A stretch of 9,046 nucleotides of DNA, taken from positions 1-9,046 of the forward strand of contig JAFGVF010000210.1 of assembly GCA_016938155.1 (NCBI GenBank), written 5' to 3'. Positions within the stretch are counted from its first letter, which is position 1; every line of letters starts with the position of its first letter. Both the position numbers and the translations under genes were made by a program. The notes below the pieces were generated by a model, which ran no database searches, was not told the origin of the DNA, and was given only the letters and a program-made list of their open reading frames with translations. Of the stretch, positions 1-6,435 are shown piece by piece. Source of the DNA: Candidatus Cloacimonadota bacterium. GTDB taxonomy: Bacteria; Cloacimonadota; Cloacimonadia; Cloacimonadales; JAFGVF01.

Positions 1-1410
1 AATATGAAACAGATTTTCAGCGGGAATAGGGATAAAATCAGGGCATATTCTATTAGCCCCGAGAGTATATCTTACTTCGCAACTCTCCCCCACTTTATTA
101 ATAATCCCATCCAGAATACTGACCGGATTATTTCCAGGACCGGAGTAACCACCCAGTCGGGCTTCAATGGCATCTTCACCGATCACAGCCAGAGAAGTAA
201 TACTTTTATTTAAAGGTAGTGTTTTATTATCATTCTTCAGCAACACAACCGACTCACAGGCTGCCTTGTATGCCAGCTTACGATGGGATTCACAAGCATT
301 AACTTCCTTAGCTTTCAACGGGTCAACATAGGGATTCTCAAACAGACCCAGCTCAAACTTAGCTCTTAGAACCCGTCGCACGGCATTATCAATAACCTCA
401 GCCTGAATCAATCCGTCTTTGAATGCTTTGAGGAAGAGCGGATAATGATCATAGGAGGTCTGGAAGATAACATCCAGTCCGTTTTGCAGGGATTGAATAG
501 TGGAATCATCATATCCTGAAGCAGTATTATGTAGCACGGTTGCTCCTCCGACTGCCCCGGCATCCGTGATAACAAAGCCTTTAAATCCCCATTCCTCTTT
601 CAGTTTTTCATTCAGAAGATGATTATTGGCAGTGCAAGGTCTGCCGTCGATTGAGTTATAGGCAGTCATGACTGAACGAGCTCCTGCCTGAGTGAAACAT
701 GCCTTGAAAGCCGGGAAGTATATCTCCTCCAAAAGCCTTTCGCTGTAGTGAATCGGATAGCTGTCTCGTCCGCCATCTCCGACATTCACAGCAAAGTGTT
801 TTGGAGTGGTTATCACGCCTCTTTGTTCAAAACTCTCCACAAAAGCCATTGCCATCCGGGTCGTGAGAAACGGATCTTCTCCATAAGTTTCTTCTGTCCT
901 GCCCCAACGCACATCCCGGGCAATATTCATCACAGGAGAAAGCACCTGTCGAATGCCTCTGCTCTTGGTCTCCAATGCAATCGCAGTTGAAACTTCCCTC
1001 ATCAGTTCAGTGTTCCAGGTAGCAGCCAGACCGATTGCCTGAGGAAACGCCGTTGCTCCTGTACGAATTAATCCATGAAGGGTCTCATCAAAGGGAATAA
1101 TCGGGATTCCAAGCCTCGTCTCTTCCACGAAGTATTTCTGTATTTTATTTATCAGAATAGCCGTGTCTTCTGCTGAGGAACCATCGGCATATTCCAGAAG
1201 CTGCTCTGATTCATTTCCAGAGTTGCCCTTGGCATCGACCTGAAAGCCGAATATCCCGTTCTTATATCGCTCTTTCCCGTCGGATAAATCTCCCGGAATC
1301 ATAAACAACTGCCAGAATTTCTCTTCAATAGTCATCCGTGCTAAAAGGTCCGATACCCGCTCTTCGATGGGTATGCTTTTATCTTTATATTTTGGTGTGT
1401 CTGTCATCAT
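1..1410 (-). CDS. GH3 family beta-glycosidase (beta-glucosidase or beta-xylosidase), N-terminal 470 residues, runs off the left edge
   Basis: Read on the minus strand from ATG at 1410, the frame stays open for 470 codons to the window edge with no stop or frameshift. It shows the GH3 N-terminal TIM-barrel signatures: FDETLHG near residues 107-113, ATAFPQAIGLAATWN from about 119, ARDVRWGR at 164-171 followed by ETYGEDPF, KHF at 204-206, and VITDAGAVG with the probable catalytic nucleophile Asp283. The second GH3 domain starts around residue 318 (ESVVLLKND, TLPLN), so the acid/base glutamate and the end of the protein lie outside the window. There is no signal peptide, which suggests a cytoplasmic enzyme acting on imported oligosaccharides. 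A second ATG one codon later (1407) has better spacing from AAGGA. It lies downstream of the fucosidase on the same strand and near xylAB, so xyloside or glucoside cleavage fits; substrate specificity cannot be read from sequence. Confidence 0.93.
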   Translation of the reverse strand, partial: MMTDTPKYKDKSIPIEERVSDLLARMTIEEKFWQLFMIPGDLSDGKERYKNGIFGFQVDAKGNSGNESEQLLEYADGSSAEDTAILINKIQKYFVEETRLGIPIIPFDETLHGLIRTGATAFPQAIGLAATWNTELMREVSTAIALETKSRGIRQVLSPVMNIARDVRWGRTEETYGEDPFLTTRMAMAFVESFEQRGVITTPKHFAVNVGDGGRDSYPIHYSERLLEEIYFPAFKACFTQAGARSVMTAYNSIDGRPCTANNHLLNEKLKEEWGFKGFVITDAGAVGGATVLHNTASGYDDSTIQSLQNGLDVIFQTSYDHYPLFLKAFKDGLIQAEVIDNAVRRVLRAKFELGLFENPYVDPLKAKEVNACESHRKLAYKAACESVVLLKNDNKTLPLNKSITSLAVIGEDAIEARLGGYSGPGNNPVSILDGIINKVGESCEVRYTLGANRICPDFIPIPAENLFHI

Positions 1411-1453
1411 TGTTTCCTTTTATGTTGATTTCAAATGGCTTCTTCCCTCTTCT

Positions 1454-1485
1454 CCTTTCAAATGGTCCTTAGACCTTTGAAATGG
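1454..1485 (-). repeat. Bulged hairpin repeat, short-loop type
   Basis: The arms are CC-TTTCAAA-t-GGT (1454-1466) and ACC-TTTGAAA-t-GG (1473-1485), giving 12 base pairs with two single-base bulges around a 6-base loop (1467-1472). It lies between the fucosidase stop and the GH3 start, about 44 bases upstream of the GH3 start codon. It shares its arms with the repeats at 1510-1577, 6241-6272 and 8914-8953. Because it is transcribed between two same-strand genes it could act on mRNA stability or partial termination; that role is inferred. Confidence 0.7.
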
Positions 1486-1509
1486 TGAGGATTACCGATC
1501 TAAATTCCA

Positions 1510-1577
1510 ACCATTTGAACGGATTCGCTTCACTCAACCATTTGAAAGGATTCGCTTCGCTCAACCATTTCAAAGGT
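1510..1577 (-). repeat. 27-bp tandem repeat (2.5 units) forming a bulged hairpin after the fucosidase gene
   Basis: Two 27-base units (1510-1536 and 1537-1563) differ at two positions, and a third is cut short at 1577. Each carries ACCATTTGAA and GATTCGCTTC. The segment 1537-1577 folds as ACC(a)TTTGAAA-GG, a 15-base loop, then CC(a)TTTCAAA-GGT, which makes 12 pairs with two bulged bases. The loop read on the minus strand, TTGAGCGAAGCGAAT, contains GCGAAGC, a sequence known to form an unusually stable mini-hairpin in DNA. The element starts 12 bases after the fucosidase stop codon. The 27-base period keeps a reading frame open on the plus strand, but that frame is not a convincing gene. Confidence 0.8.
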
Positions 1578-1589
1578 TTCCTGCTTGGC

Positions 1590-3020
1590 TTATTCCTCAA
1601 TCTTCGTCACCTTAAGCGTCCACACAAAATCACTGGGGGGATTATTTCTAACATCCTTTGGAATCAGGATTTCGCATCCACCATCTTGAGTTTTAGACCA
1701 GTCAAGAGCCTTAGTATAGCCTAACAAACTAACTTTCGCATTTTTCGCAGGACAATGGGATTTCATAACTATCTTAGCAGGCATCTTCGTCTCGCCTTCA
1801 GCACAATTATAGAAGAAATAGGTATTTCCATTCGCAAGTTGAGTCATGCAGATGTTGTTCTCTTTATATGGGGCAATGGGTTTACTTTTGTAGATACCTT
1901 CGCTGTTAACCTTCATCCATTTTGCCATACCTTCCAGTCTTTCATAGGCTATCGGATCCCAATCGCCTTCGGGGGATGGTCCGATATTCAGGAGCAGGTT
2001 ACCACCCTTAGAAACAACATTCACCAGCAGTTGAATAAGCTCTTCTGTTGTCTTGTATTCATGCCTTCTATTGTACGACCAACCGGCAGCCATCGGCACA
2101 CAGGCCTCCCAGGGGACTAATAGAGCTTCTTCCGGAACCTTATTCTCAGGTGTCAGATAGTTTTCGTAATCACCCTCCACCCATCTGTCCACAACAATCA
2201 GGTTCGGTTGATGAGACCTTGCCATTTCAGCTAATTTAGGCATATCAATATCCTGATTATAATCTTTGGTTATAGCCCAATCCTTAAACTCATCAGGAGT
2301 CTTCTCTCGAGGTCTCACCCAAGCACCGTCAAGCCAAAGGATGTCGATTTTGCCGTAATTGGTCATAAGTTCTTTAATCTGGTCATAGGTGAATTTCTTG
2401 AAGTTTTCCCATTTCTCAGGATGTTTCTTCGGGTCGTAGTTCACATGCCTTGGACCCTTGGGATAGAATGACCACCAATAGTCCTCGTTATGCCAATCCG
2501 GTTTAGAGAAATAAGCTCCGATCCAGAAATCTTCGGCACGGAATGCATCGAATATCGCCTTGGTGACATCCGCTTTCAGATCCTTTGAGTAGGGACATTT
2601 CCAGTCAGTTATCTTATAATCCGTGGTTTTGGTATCGAACATACAGAATCCGTCATGGTGCTTGGTAGTAAACACAACATACTTCATGCCGGCATCCTTA
2701 GCCGCATCCACCCATTTCTGCGGATTAAAATCAAACGGATTAAAGGTTCTTTGCAGATTCTCATAATCCTCCACATAGTCCGGATAGTTCTCAAATCTCG
2801 CCAGATCACGCCCAATCCACTCTTCGGAACAAAGTGTCCAGGACTCCATAACTCCCCATTGGGAATAAGGTCCCCAATGCATCATCAGCCCAAACTTATA
2901 GTCCTGCCATTGACCGATTTTCTTGTTTAAAGCCTCATCTTTAGGCTTGTGATACTCTTTGTTGTAAGCAAGGGTTATAACGGAAATTGACAATAATAGA
3001 AGTACTAACCAAATTCTCAT
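1590..3020 (-). CDS. Secreted alpha-L-fucosidase, GH29
   Basis: This 476-residue protein should hydrolyse alpha-L-fucosyl linkages by a retaining mechanism. Residues 1-18 form a signal peptide with a hydrophobic core (IWLVLLLLSISVIT) and a likely cut after TLA; no lipobox cysteine is present. The GH29 barrel shows HWGPYS at 48-53, KYVVFTTKHHDGF at 113-125, and ILWLDG with the expected nucleophile Asp231. PWEAC around 303-307 and NLLLNIGP at 341-348 are also typical. Residues from about 385 form a short C-terminal beta-rich domain, and the length is normal for the family. The start is supported by AAAGGA seven bases upstream (3028-3033 on the plus strand). The gene precedes GH3 on the same strand and is divergent from xylAB. 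The acid/base residue varies in GH29 and is not assigned here. Confidence 0.95.
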   Translation of the reverse strand: MRIWLVLLLLSISVITLAYNKEYHKPKDEALNKKIGQWQDYKFGLMMHWGPYSQWGVMESWTLCSEEWIGRDLARFENYPDYVEDYENLQRTFNPFDFNPQKWVDAAKDAGMKYVVFTTKHHDGFCMFDTKTTDYKITDWKCPYSKDLKADVTKAIFDAFRAEDFWIGAYFSKPDWHNEDYWWSFYPKGPRHVNYDPKKHPEKWENFKKFTYDQIKELMTNYGKIDILWLDGAWVRPREKTPDEFKDWAITKDYNQDIDMPKLAEMARSHQPNLIVVDRWVEGDYENYLTPENKVPEEALLVPWEACVPMAAGWSYNRRHEYKTTEELIQLLVNVVSKGGNLLLNIGPSPEGDWDPIAYERLEGMAKWMKVNSEGIYKSKPIAPYKENNICMTQLANGNTYFFYNCAEGETKMPAKIVMKSHCPAKNAKVSLLGYTKALDWSKTQDGGCEILIPKDVRNNPPSDFVWTLKVTKIEE

Positions 3021-3027
3021 GATGACA

Positions 3028-3033
3028 TCCTTT
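3028..3033 (-). promoter_or_regulatory. Ribosome binding site of the fucosidase gene
   Basis: AAAGGA on the minus strand lies seven bases before the ATG at 3020, which fixes the start so that the full signal peptide is included. Confidence 0.75.
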
Positions 3034-3089
3034 CAGATTATTTTGTAGTATGTCTTATTGCTTAATAATTGTATGTTTTGTAAAGTAAT

Positions 3090-3146
3090 TTCTTCTTCCC
3101 TCGCATCTATGTGAATGAAATGAACTTGAGGCCATGGGAAGAAGAA
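3090..3146. repeat. Perfect 11-bp inverted repeat with 35-base spacer
   Basis: TTCTTCTTCCC at 3090-3100 is exactly complementary to GGGAAGAAGAA at 3136-3146. It lies 70-126 bases upstream of the fucosidase start, in the divergent intergenic region. The motif CTTCTTCCCTC also occurs at 1439-1449, upstream of GH3. It could be a regulator site pair, a leader hairpin for the fucosidase transcript, or a small-element remnant. No T-run follows it in either direction that would make it a clear terminator. Confidence 0.6.
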
Positions 3147-3179
3147 CTGCAACATTTCGCATTGCCCCGAACTCGCTCT

Positions 3180-3197
3180 GCTCGTATGGGTGCGAGC
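3180..3197. repeat. Small hairpin GCTCG/CGAGC
   Basis: GCTCG (3180-3184) pairs with CGAGC (3193-3197) across an 8-base loop. The flanking stretch is richer in G and C than its surroundings. The function is unknown, and the short stem could be chance. Confidence 0.35.
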
Positions 3198-3278
3198 TTC
3201 AGCTTCTTTCTAATTAAAGAGCTCATTTGCAACCAAAGGGAAAAAGACAGGAATAAATTATGAACAAAATGTGGATAA

Positions 3279-3296
3279 CTCGGGTGTAGCCCCGAG
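3279..3296. repeat. Perfect 6-bp hairpin CTCGGG/CCCGAG
   Basis: CTCGGG (3279-3284) and CCCGAG (3291-3296) are separated by six bases. The hairpin directly abuts the 11-bp tandem array that follows, with CCCG shared by both. It sits about 145-160 bases upstream of xylA and may belong to the same regulatory block. Confidence 0.5.
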
Positions 3297-3297
3297 A

Positions 3298-3341
3298 GAT
3301 TCCCGTGTAATTCCCGCGAGATTCACGCGTGATTCCCGTGT
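3298..3341. repeat. Four tandem 11-bp units, consensus GATTCCCGYGT
   Basis: The units are GATTCCCGTGT (3298), AATTCCCGCGA (3309), GATTCACGCGT (3320) and GATTCCCGTGT (3331), joined without gaps. The first and last are identical. A perfect 10-bp palindrome, TCACGCGTGA, spans 3323-3332. A period of 11 bases is about one helical turn, so a protein recognising each unit would bind along one face. The array lies about 100 bases upstream of the xylA start and is a candidate cis-regulatory array for the xyl operon or the divergent pair; it could also be a decayed repeat element. Confidence 0.75.
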
Positions 3342-3370
3342 ATTGTGATGAAGAGCTTAAACAAAATTCA

Positions 3371-3387
3371 TGTAAAAAACCTTTACA
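3371..3387. promoter_or_regulatory. Palindrome TGTAAA-N5-TTTACA upstream of xylA, candidate operator
   Basis: TGTAAA (3371-3376) and TTTACA (3382-3387) form perfect 6-bp arms around AAACC. The site lies 51 bases before the xylA start, where a repressor of xylose genes would be expected. TTTACA could also serve as a -35 element, although no good -10 follows at the right distance. A single TGTAAA half-site occurs at 3079-3084 near the fucosidase promoter region. The identity of any bound regulator is unknown, since no regulator gene lies alongside. Confidence 0.45.
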
Positions 3388-3427
3388 CAACGAAACATTG
3401 GAAAAGAATTAAGCAAAACAAACCTCT

Positions 3428-3432
3428 GGAGG
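3428..3432 (+). promoter_or_regulatory. Ribosome binding site deciding the xylA start
   Basis: GGAGG directly touches the ATG at 3433, which leaves no room for initiation there. It is six bases before the in-frame ATG at 3439, so 3439 is the better start. Confidence 0.8.
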
Positions 3433-3438
3433 ATGACA

Positions 3439-4752
3439 ATGGCGTTTTTCAACGGAATAGATAAGATAAAATTCGAGGGTATAAATACAACCAATCAACT
3501 GGCTTTCCGGCACTATAATCAGGAAGAGATGGTGATGGGCAAATCCATGAAAGAGCATCTGAAGTTCTCCATGTCCTATTGGCATACACTTACGGGAATG
3601 GGGGTTGATCCGTTCGGACAGGGTACTGCAATACGTCCCTGGGATGAGACTGAAGATAAGATAGAACAAGCGAAAACGAGAGTGAAAGTCGCTTTTGAAT
3701 TCATGGAGAAACTTGGACTTGAGTATTTTTGTTTTCATGATAGGGATATCGCCCCTGAAGGCAAGGATCTGGCAGAAACAAATGCGATTCTGGATGAGAT
3801 TGTTGATGTTATTGAAATGGAGATGCAGAGAACCGGAATCAAATTACTCTGGGGAACAACCAATGCCTTTAGCCATCCCAGATTTGTACATGGAGCCGGA
3901 ACAAGCTGCAATGCGGATGTCTTTGCCTACGCTGCGACTCAGGTGAAGAAAGCTCTGGAGATCACGCACAGACTCAATGGAGCCGGATATGTATTCTGGG
4001 GCGGTAGAGAAGGCTATGAAACACTGCTAAATACAAATATGGGACTGGAACTGGATAATCTGGCAACATTCCTGCACCTGGCGGTTGATTATGCCAAAGA
4101 AATCGGATTCAAGGGTCAATTCTATATTGAACCGAAACCGAAGGAACCAACCAAACATCAGTATGATTTCGATGCAGCAACCGTGCTTGGCTTCTTGAGA
4201 AAATACGATTTGCTGGACAGCTTTAAGTTGAATATTGAGGCAAATCATGCCACGCTGGCGGGACATACCTTCCAGCATGAACTTGCCTTCTGCAGAGAAA
4301 ACGGTGTACTCGGAAGTATAGATGCCAATCAGGGCGATATTTTGCTTGGTTGGGATACCGATCAGATCCCCACCAATATCTACGATGCCGTACTGGCGAT
4401 GTATGAAGTGCTTTTAGCCGGAGGGTTCACAACCGGGGGACTTAATTTCGATGCCAAGGTCAGGCGTGCTTCATTTGAACCAATTGACCTTTTTTATGCC
4501 TATATCGCAGGTATGGACACCTTCGCCAAAGGACTGAAGGTTGCCGCAAAGCTCCTTGAAGACGGTGTGTTTGAAAACTTTAAGGAGGAACGATATGCCT
4601 CCTATAAAAGCGGTATCGGAGCAAAAATAAGAGCGGGAAAAACGACATTCACAGAACTGGAACAGCATGCCCTGCAATATGGCGTTCGGGAAATTGCGTC
4701 AGGACGGCAGGAGATGCTGGAAAACATCCTGAATCAATACATCTACGGATAA
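3439..4752 (+). CDS. xylA: Xylose isomerase (group II)
   Basis: This 437-residue cytoplasmic enzyme converts D-xylose to D-xylulose using two divalent metal ions. The catalytic pair is visible in CFHDRD (His100, Asp103). The metal ligands are all present: Glu231 in YIEPKPKEP, Glu267 and His270 in [12 protein letters not shown], Asp295 in SIDANQGD, Asp306 and Asp308 in GWDTDQ, and Asp338 in [23 protein letters not shown] and [16 protein letters not shown] are further signatures. The length is that of group II enzymes, such as those of Bacteroides or anaerobic fungi. The start at 3439 was chosen over the in-frame ATG at 3433 because of GGAGG spacing. xylB follows after 11 bases, so the two genes almost certainly share a transcript. 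The TGTAAA/TTTACA palindrome and the 11-bp tandem array lie upstream. Confidence 0.97.
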   Translation: MAFFNGIDKIKFEGINTTNQLAFRHYNQEEMVMGKSMKEHLKFSMSYWHTLTGMGVDPFGQGTAIRPWDETEDKIEQAKTRVKVAFEFMEKLGLEYFCFHDRDIAPEGKDLAETNAILDEIVDVIEMEMQRTGIKLLWGTTNAFSHPRFVHGAGTSCNADVFAYAATQVKKALEITHRLNGAGYVFWGGREGYETLLNTNMGLELDNLATFLHLAVDYAKEIGFKGQFYIEPKPKEPTKHQYDFDAATVLGFLRKYDLLDSFKLNIEANHATLAGHTFQHELAFCRENGVLGSIDANQGDILLGWDTDQIPTNIYDAVLAMYEVLLAGGFTTGGLNFDAKVRRASFEPIDLFYAYIAGMDTFAKGLKVAAKLLEDGVFENFKEERYASYKSGIGAKIRAGKTTFTELEQHALQYGVREIASGRQEMLENILNQYIYG

Positions 4753-4763
4753 AGGCGGGTTGT

Positions 4764-6230
4764 ATGTATCTTGGAATAGACCTTGGGACCACATCAGTAA
4801 AACTACTTATAATGGAATCGAATGGGCAGATAATCCGTACTTTGTCTAAATCATATGATTTGATTTTTCCCAGACCCGGCTGGGCAGAACAGAATCCGGA
4901 TGAATGGTGGAATGCCACTCAACAGGCGATAAAAGAGATTTTACTTGGACTTGACAGCACCCAGTTAAAGGGAATCAGCTTCAGTGGACAGATGCACGGT
5001 CTAGTGATTCTGGATGAGAATGATGAGGTCATTCGTACGGCTATTTTGTGGTGTGACCAGCGAACAGAACAGGAATGTGATTATCTTAACAATGAAATCG
5101 GTAAAGAAAAGATTTACGAATATACAGGGAATATTGCTTTAACCGGATTTACAGCTCCCAAGCTGTTGTGGCTGAAGAACCACGAACTGGAGAATTTCAG
5201 GAAAATCAAGAAGATTATGTTGCCGAAGGATTTTCTGGCATACAAACTATCCGGAGTTTTTGCCTCAGACTATTCAGATGCATCCGGGATGCTGCTTTTA
5301 AATGTCAGGGAACACAGATGGTCGGATGAGATGCTGGAGATAATAGGTATAAACAAGAATCAACTCCCGGCATTGTATGAATCTTATGAGGTAATCGGAA
5401 CAATAAAGTCGGAACATGCCGTAGAATTAGGCATTCCAAAGACAACAAAGATTATTATCGGCGGGGGAGATCAGGCTGTCGGAGCGGTCGGAACCGGAGC
5501 CGTAGAAGAAGGAATTATTTCCGTTGCTCTCGGAACTTCCGGGGTTGTGTTTGCTCCAACTGATACATATATAGTAGATGCTGAAAATAGAATGCACTCC
5601 TTTGCCCATGCTAACGGAAAATACCACCAGATGGGGGTGATGCTCTCAGCTGCCGGTGCCCTGAAATGGTGGGTTGAGGATGTACATAGTACTACGGATT
5701 ACGCTCTCATAAACCGGGAGATTGCAACTGCTTCGGATACTGGAAGTCTATACTTCCTGCCATATCTCATCGGAGAGCGAACTCCGCATAATGATCCGCA
5801 GGCACGGGGTGCTTTTATCGGACTTGCTCTCAATCATAAACGCGGGGAGATGAGTAAAGCCGTGATTGAGGGTGTTTCGTATGCCCTGAAAGATTCACTT
5901 GAGATTTTGAAGAGTATGGGATTAAGCATCATCAAAGTGAGAATAAGCGGAGGTGGTTCTAAAAGCAGAATCTGGAATCAACTTATTGCAGATGTCTTCA
6001 ACCTTGAGATTGCCACGATCGAAGTCTCGGAAGGACCCGCCTTTGGAGCTGCTATTCTTGCTGCTGTCGGTTGTGGTGAATACCCCAGTGTCATCTCTGC
6101 CTGTAGAGATATTATCCGGGATAAAAAGATCTTCTATCCCGATGAAACCAAGGTTGATTATTATCACGAGAAATACGAGATATTCAGGAAGCTGTATCCG
6201 GCATTGAGAGACACATTTAAGTTGGTTTGA
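4764..6230 (+). CDS. xylB: Xylulokinase (FGGY family)
   Basis: This 488-residue kinase phosphorylates D-xylulose to D-xylulose 5-phosphate, feeding the pentose phosphate or phosphoketolase routes. The N-terminal FGGY domain begins with YLGIDLGTTSVK (Asp6), followed by SGQMHG at 74-79 and WCDQRT at 96-101. The general base is Asp236 in GGGDQAVGAVGTG. The C-terminal ATPase domain shows LPYLIGERTP, then RISGGGSKSRIWNQ for nucleotide binding, and EGPAFGAAILAA. The length is typical of XylB. AAAGG about eight bases upstream supports the start, and xylA ends 11 bases before it. A degenerate copy of the bulged-hairpin repeat begins 10 bases after the stop. Other FGGY kinases are possible from sequence alone, but the xylA partner makes xylulokinase the clear choice. 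Confidence 0.96.
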   Translation: MYLGIDLGTTSVKLLIMESNGQIIRTLSKSYDLIFPRPGWAEQNPDEWWNATQQAIKEILLGLDSTQLKGISFSGQMHGLVILDENDEVIRTAILWCDQRTEQECDYLNNEIGKEKIYEYTGNIALTGFTAPKLLWLKNHELENFRKIKKIMLPKDFLAYKLSGVFASDYSDASGMLLLNVREHRWSDEMLEIIGINKNQLPALYESYEVIGTIKSEHAVELGIPKTTKIIIGGGDQAVGAVGTGAVEEGIISVALGTSGVVFAPTDTYIVDAENRMHSFAHANGKYHQMGVMLSAAGALKWWVEDVHSTTDYALINREIATASDTGSLYFLPYLIGERTPHNDPQARGAFIGLALNHKRGEMSKAVIEGVSYALKDSLEILKSMGLSIIKVRISGGGSKSRIWNQLIADVFNLEIATIEVSEGPAFGAAILAAVGCGEYPSVISACRDIIRDKKIFYPDETKVDYYHEKYEIFRKLYPALRDTFKLV

Positions 6231-6240
6231 GAACTTACTC

Positions 6241-6272
6241 ACCTTTCAAATAGTCATAGACCGTTGAAATGT
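6241..6272 (+). repeat. Hairpin repeat copy after xylB
   Basis: TTTCAA (6244-6249) pairs with TTGAAA (6264-6269) across a 14-base loop. The sequence is a degenerate relative of 1454-1485: both read TTCAAAT-GTC-TAGACC-TTGAAATG with one base lost and a few substitutions. It begins 10 bases after the xylB stop. There is no T-run after it, so it is not a classical intrinsic terminator. Confidence 0.55.
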
Positions 6273-6302
6273 ACTAAATCTTGCAAGTACTACCAATTAA
6301 TC

Positions 6303-6336
6303 TGTTCTGATATTATAAAGCCTGTTAGTCAGAACA
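6303..6336. repeat. 8-bp inverted repeat TGTTCTGA/TCAGAACA
   Basis: TGTTCTGA (6303-6310) and TCAGAACA (6329-6336) are perfect complements separated by 18 AT-rich bases. The site lies between xylB and the DUF134 gene, about 40 bases before the predicted -35 element at 6376. It may be a regulator site for the downstream cluster or the tail hairpin of the xyl transcript. Confidence 0.45.
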
Positions 6337-6375
6337 AAGTCCTCCCGAATTATTGAAAGAGAGAAAATAAATTTG

Positions 6376-6404
6376 TTGCCAAATGCACATAGGTGCATTA
6401 TATT
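6376..6404 (+). promoter_or_regulatory. Sigma70-type promoter with an operator palindrome filling its spacer
   Basis: TTGCCA (6376-6381) matches the -35 consensus at five of six bases, and TATATT (6399-6404) matches the -10 consensus at five of six. They are separated by exactly 17 bases. The palindrome AATGCAC-ATAG-GTGCATT covers 6382-6399, so it fills the spacer and touches the -10 box. A protein bound there would block polymerase, or, as with MerR-type regulators, change the spacer geometry. The implied transcript start is near 6411, leaving a short leader before the ribosome site AAGGA (6425-6429) and the ATG at 6436. The likely regulator is the DUF134 product itself, but this is inference. 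Confidence 0.7.
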
Positions 6405-6435
6405 GTCTCCTGAATAGAATAAAAAAGGATAGATT

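Noticed and set aside
748..990. Plus-strand frame of 80 codons within the GH3 region
   Set aside because: The opposite strand encodes GH3 motifs continuously through this interval.
1510..1577. CRISPR-like array
   Set aside because: The units are gapless tandem copies without unique spacers and there are only two and a half of them.
1482..1724. Plus-strand open frame of 80 codons with an internal LNHLKGFAS-type repeat
   Set aside because: The repeat comes from the 27-bp DNA repeat, which is a multiple of three, and the rest is antisense to the fucosidase gene.
1755..2120. Plus-strand frame of 121 codons within the fucosidase gene
   Set aside because: It is antisense to a clear GH29 coding region and shows no domain pattern.
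3298..3341. Plasmid iteron origin
   Set aside because: No replication initiator gene, DnaA boxes or partition genes are present, and the setting is a metabolic divergent promoter region.
3433..3438. xylA start two codons earlier at 3433
   Set aside because: GGAGG directly abuts this ATG, leaving no spacing; 3439 has six bases.
3409..3738. Minus-strand frame of 109 codons opposite the start of xylA
   Set aside because: It lies antisense to a well-supported gene, has no recognisable domain and no ribosome site noted.
6281..6316. Possible second promoter using TTGCAA and the TATTAT/TATAAA stretch
   Set aside because: The spacing between the -35-like and -10-like boxes is too long, and the 6376-6404 promoter is much better.
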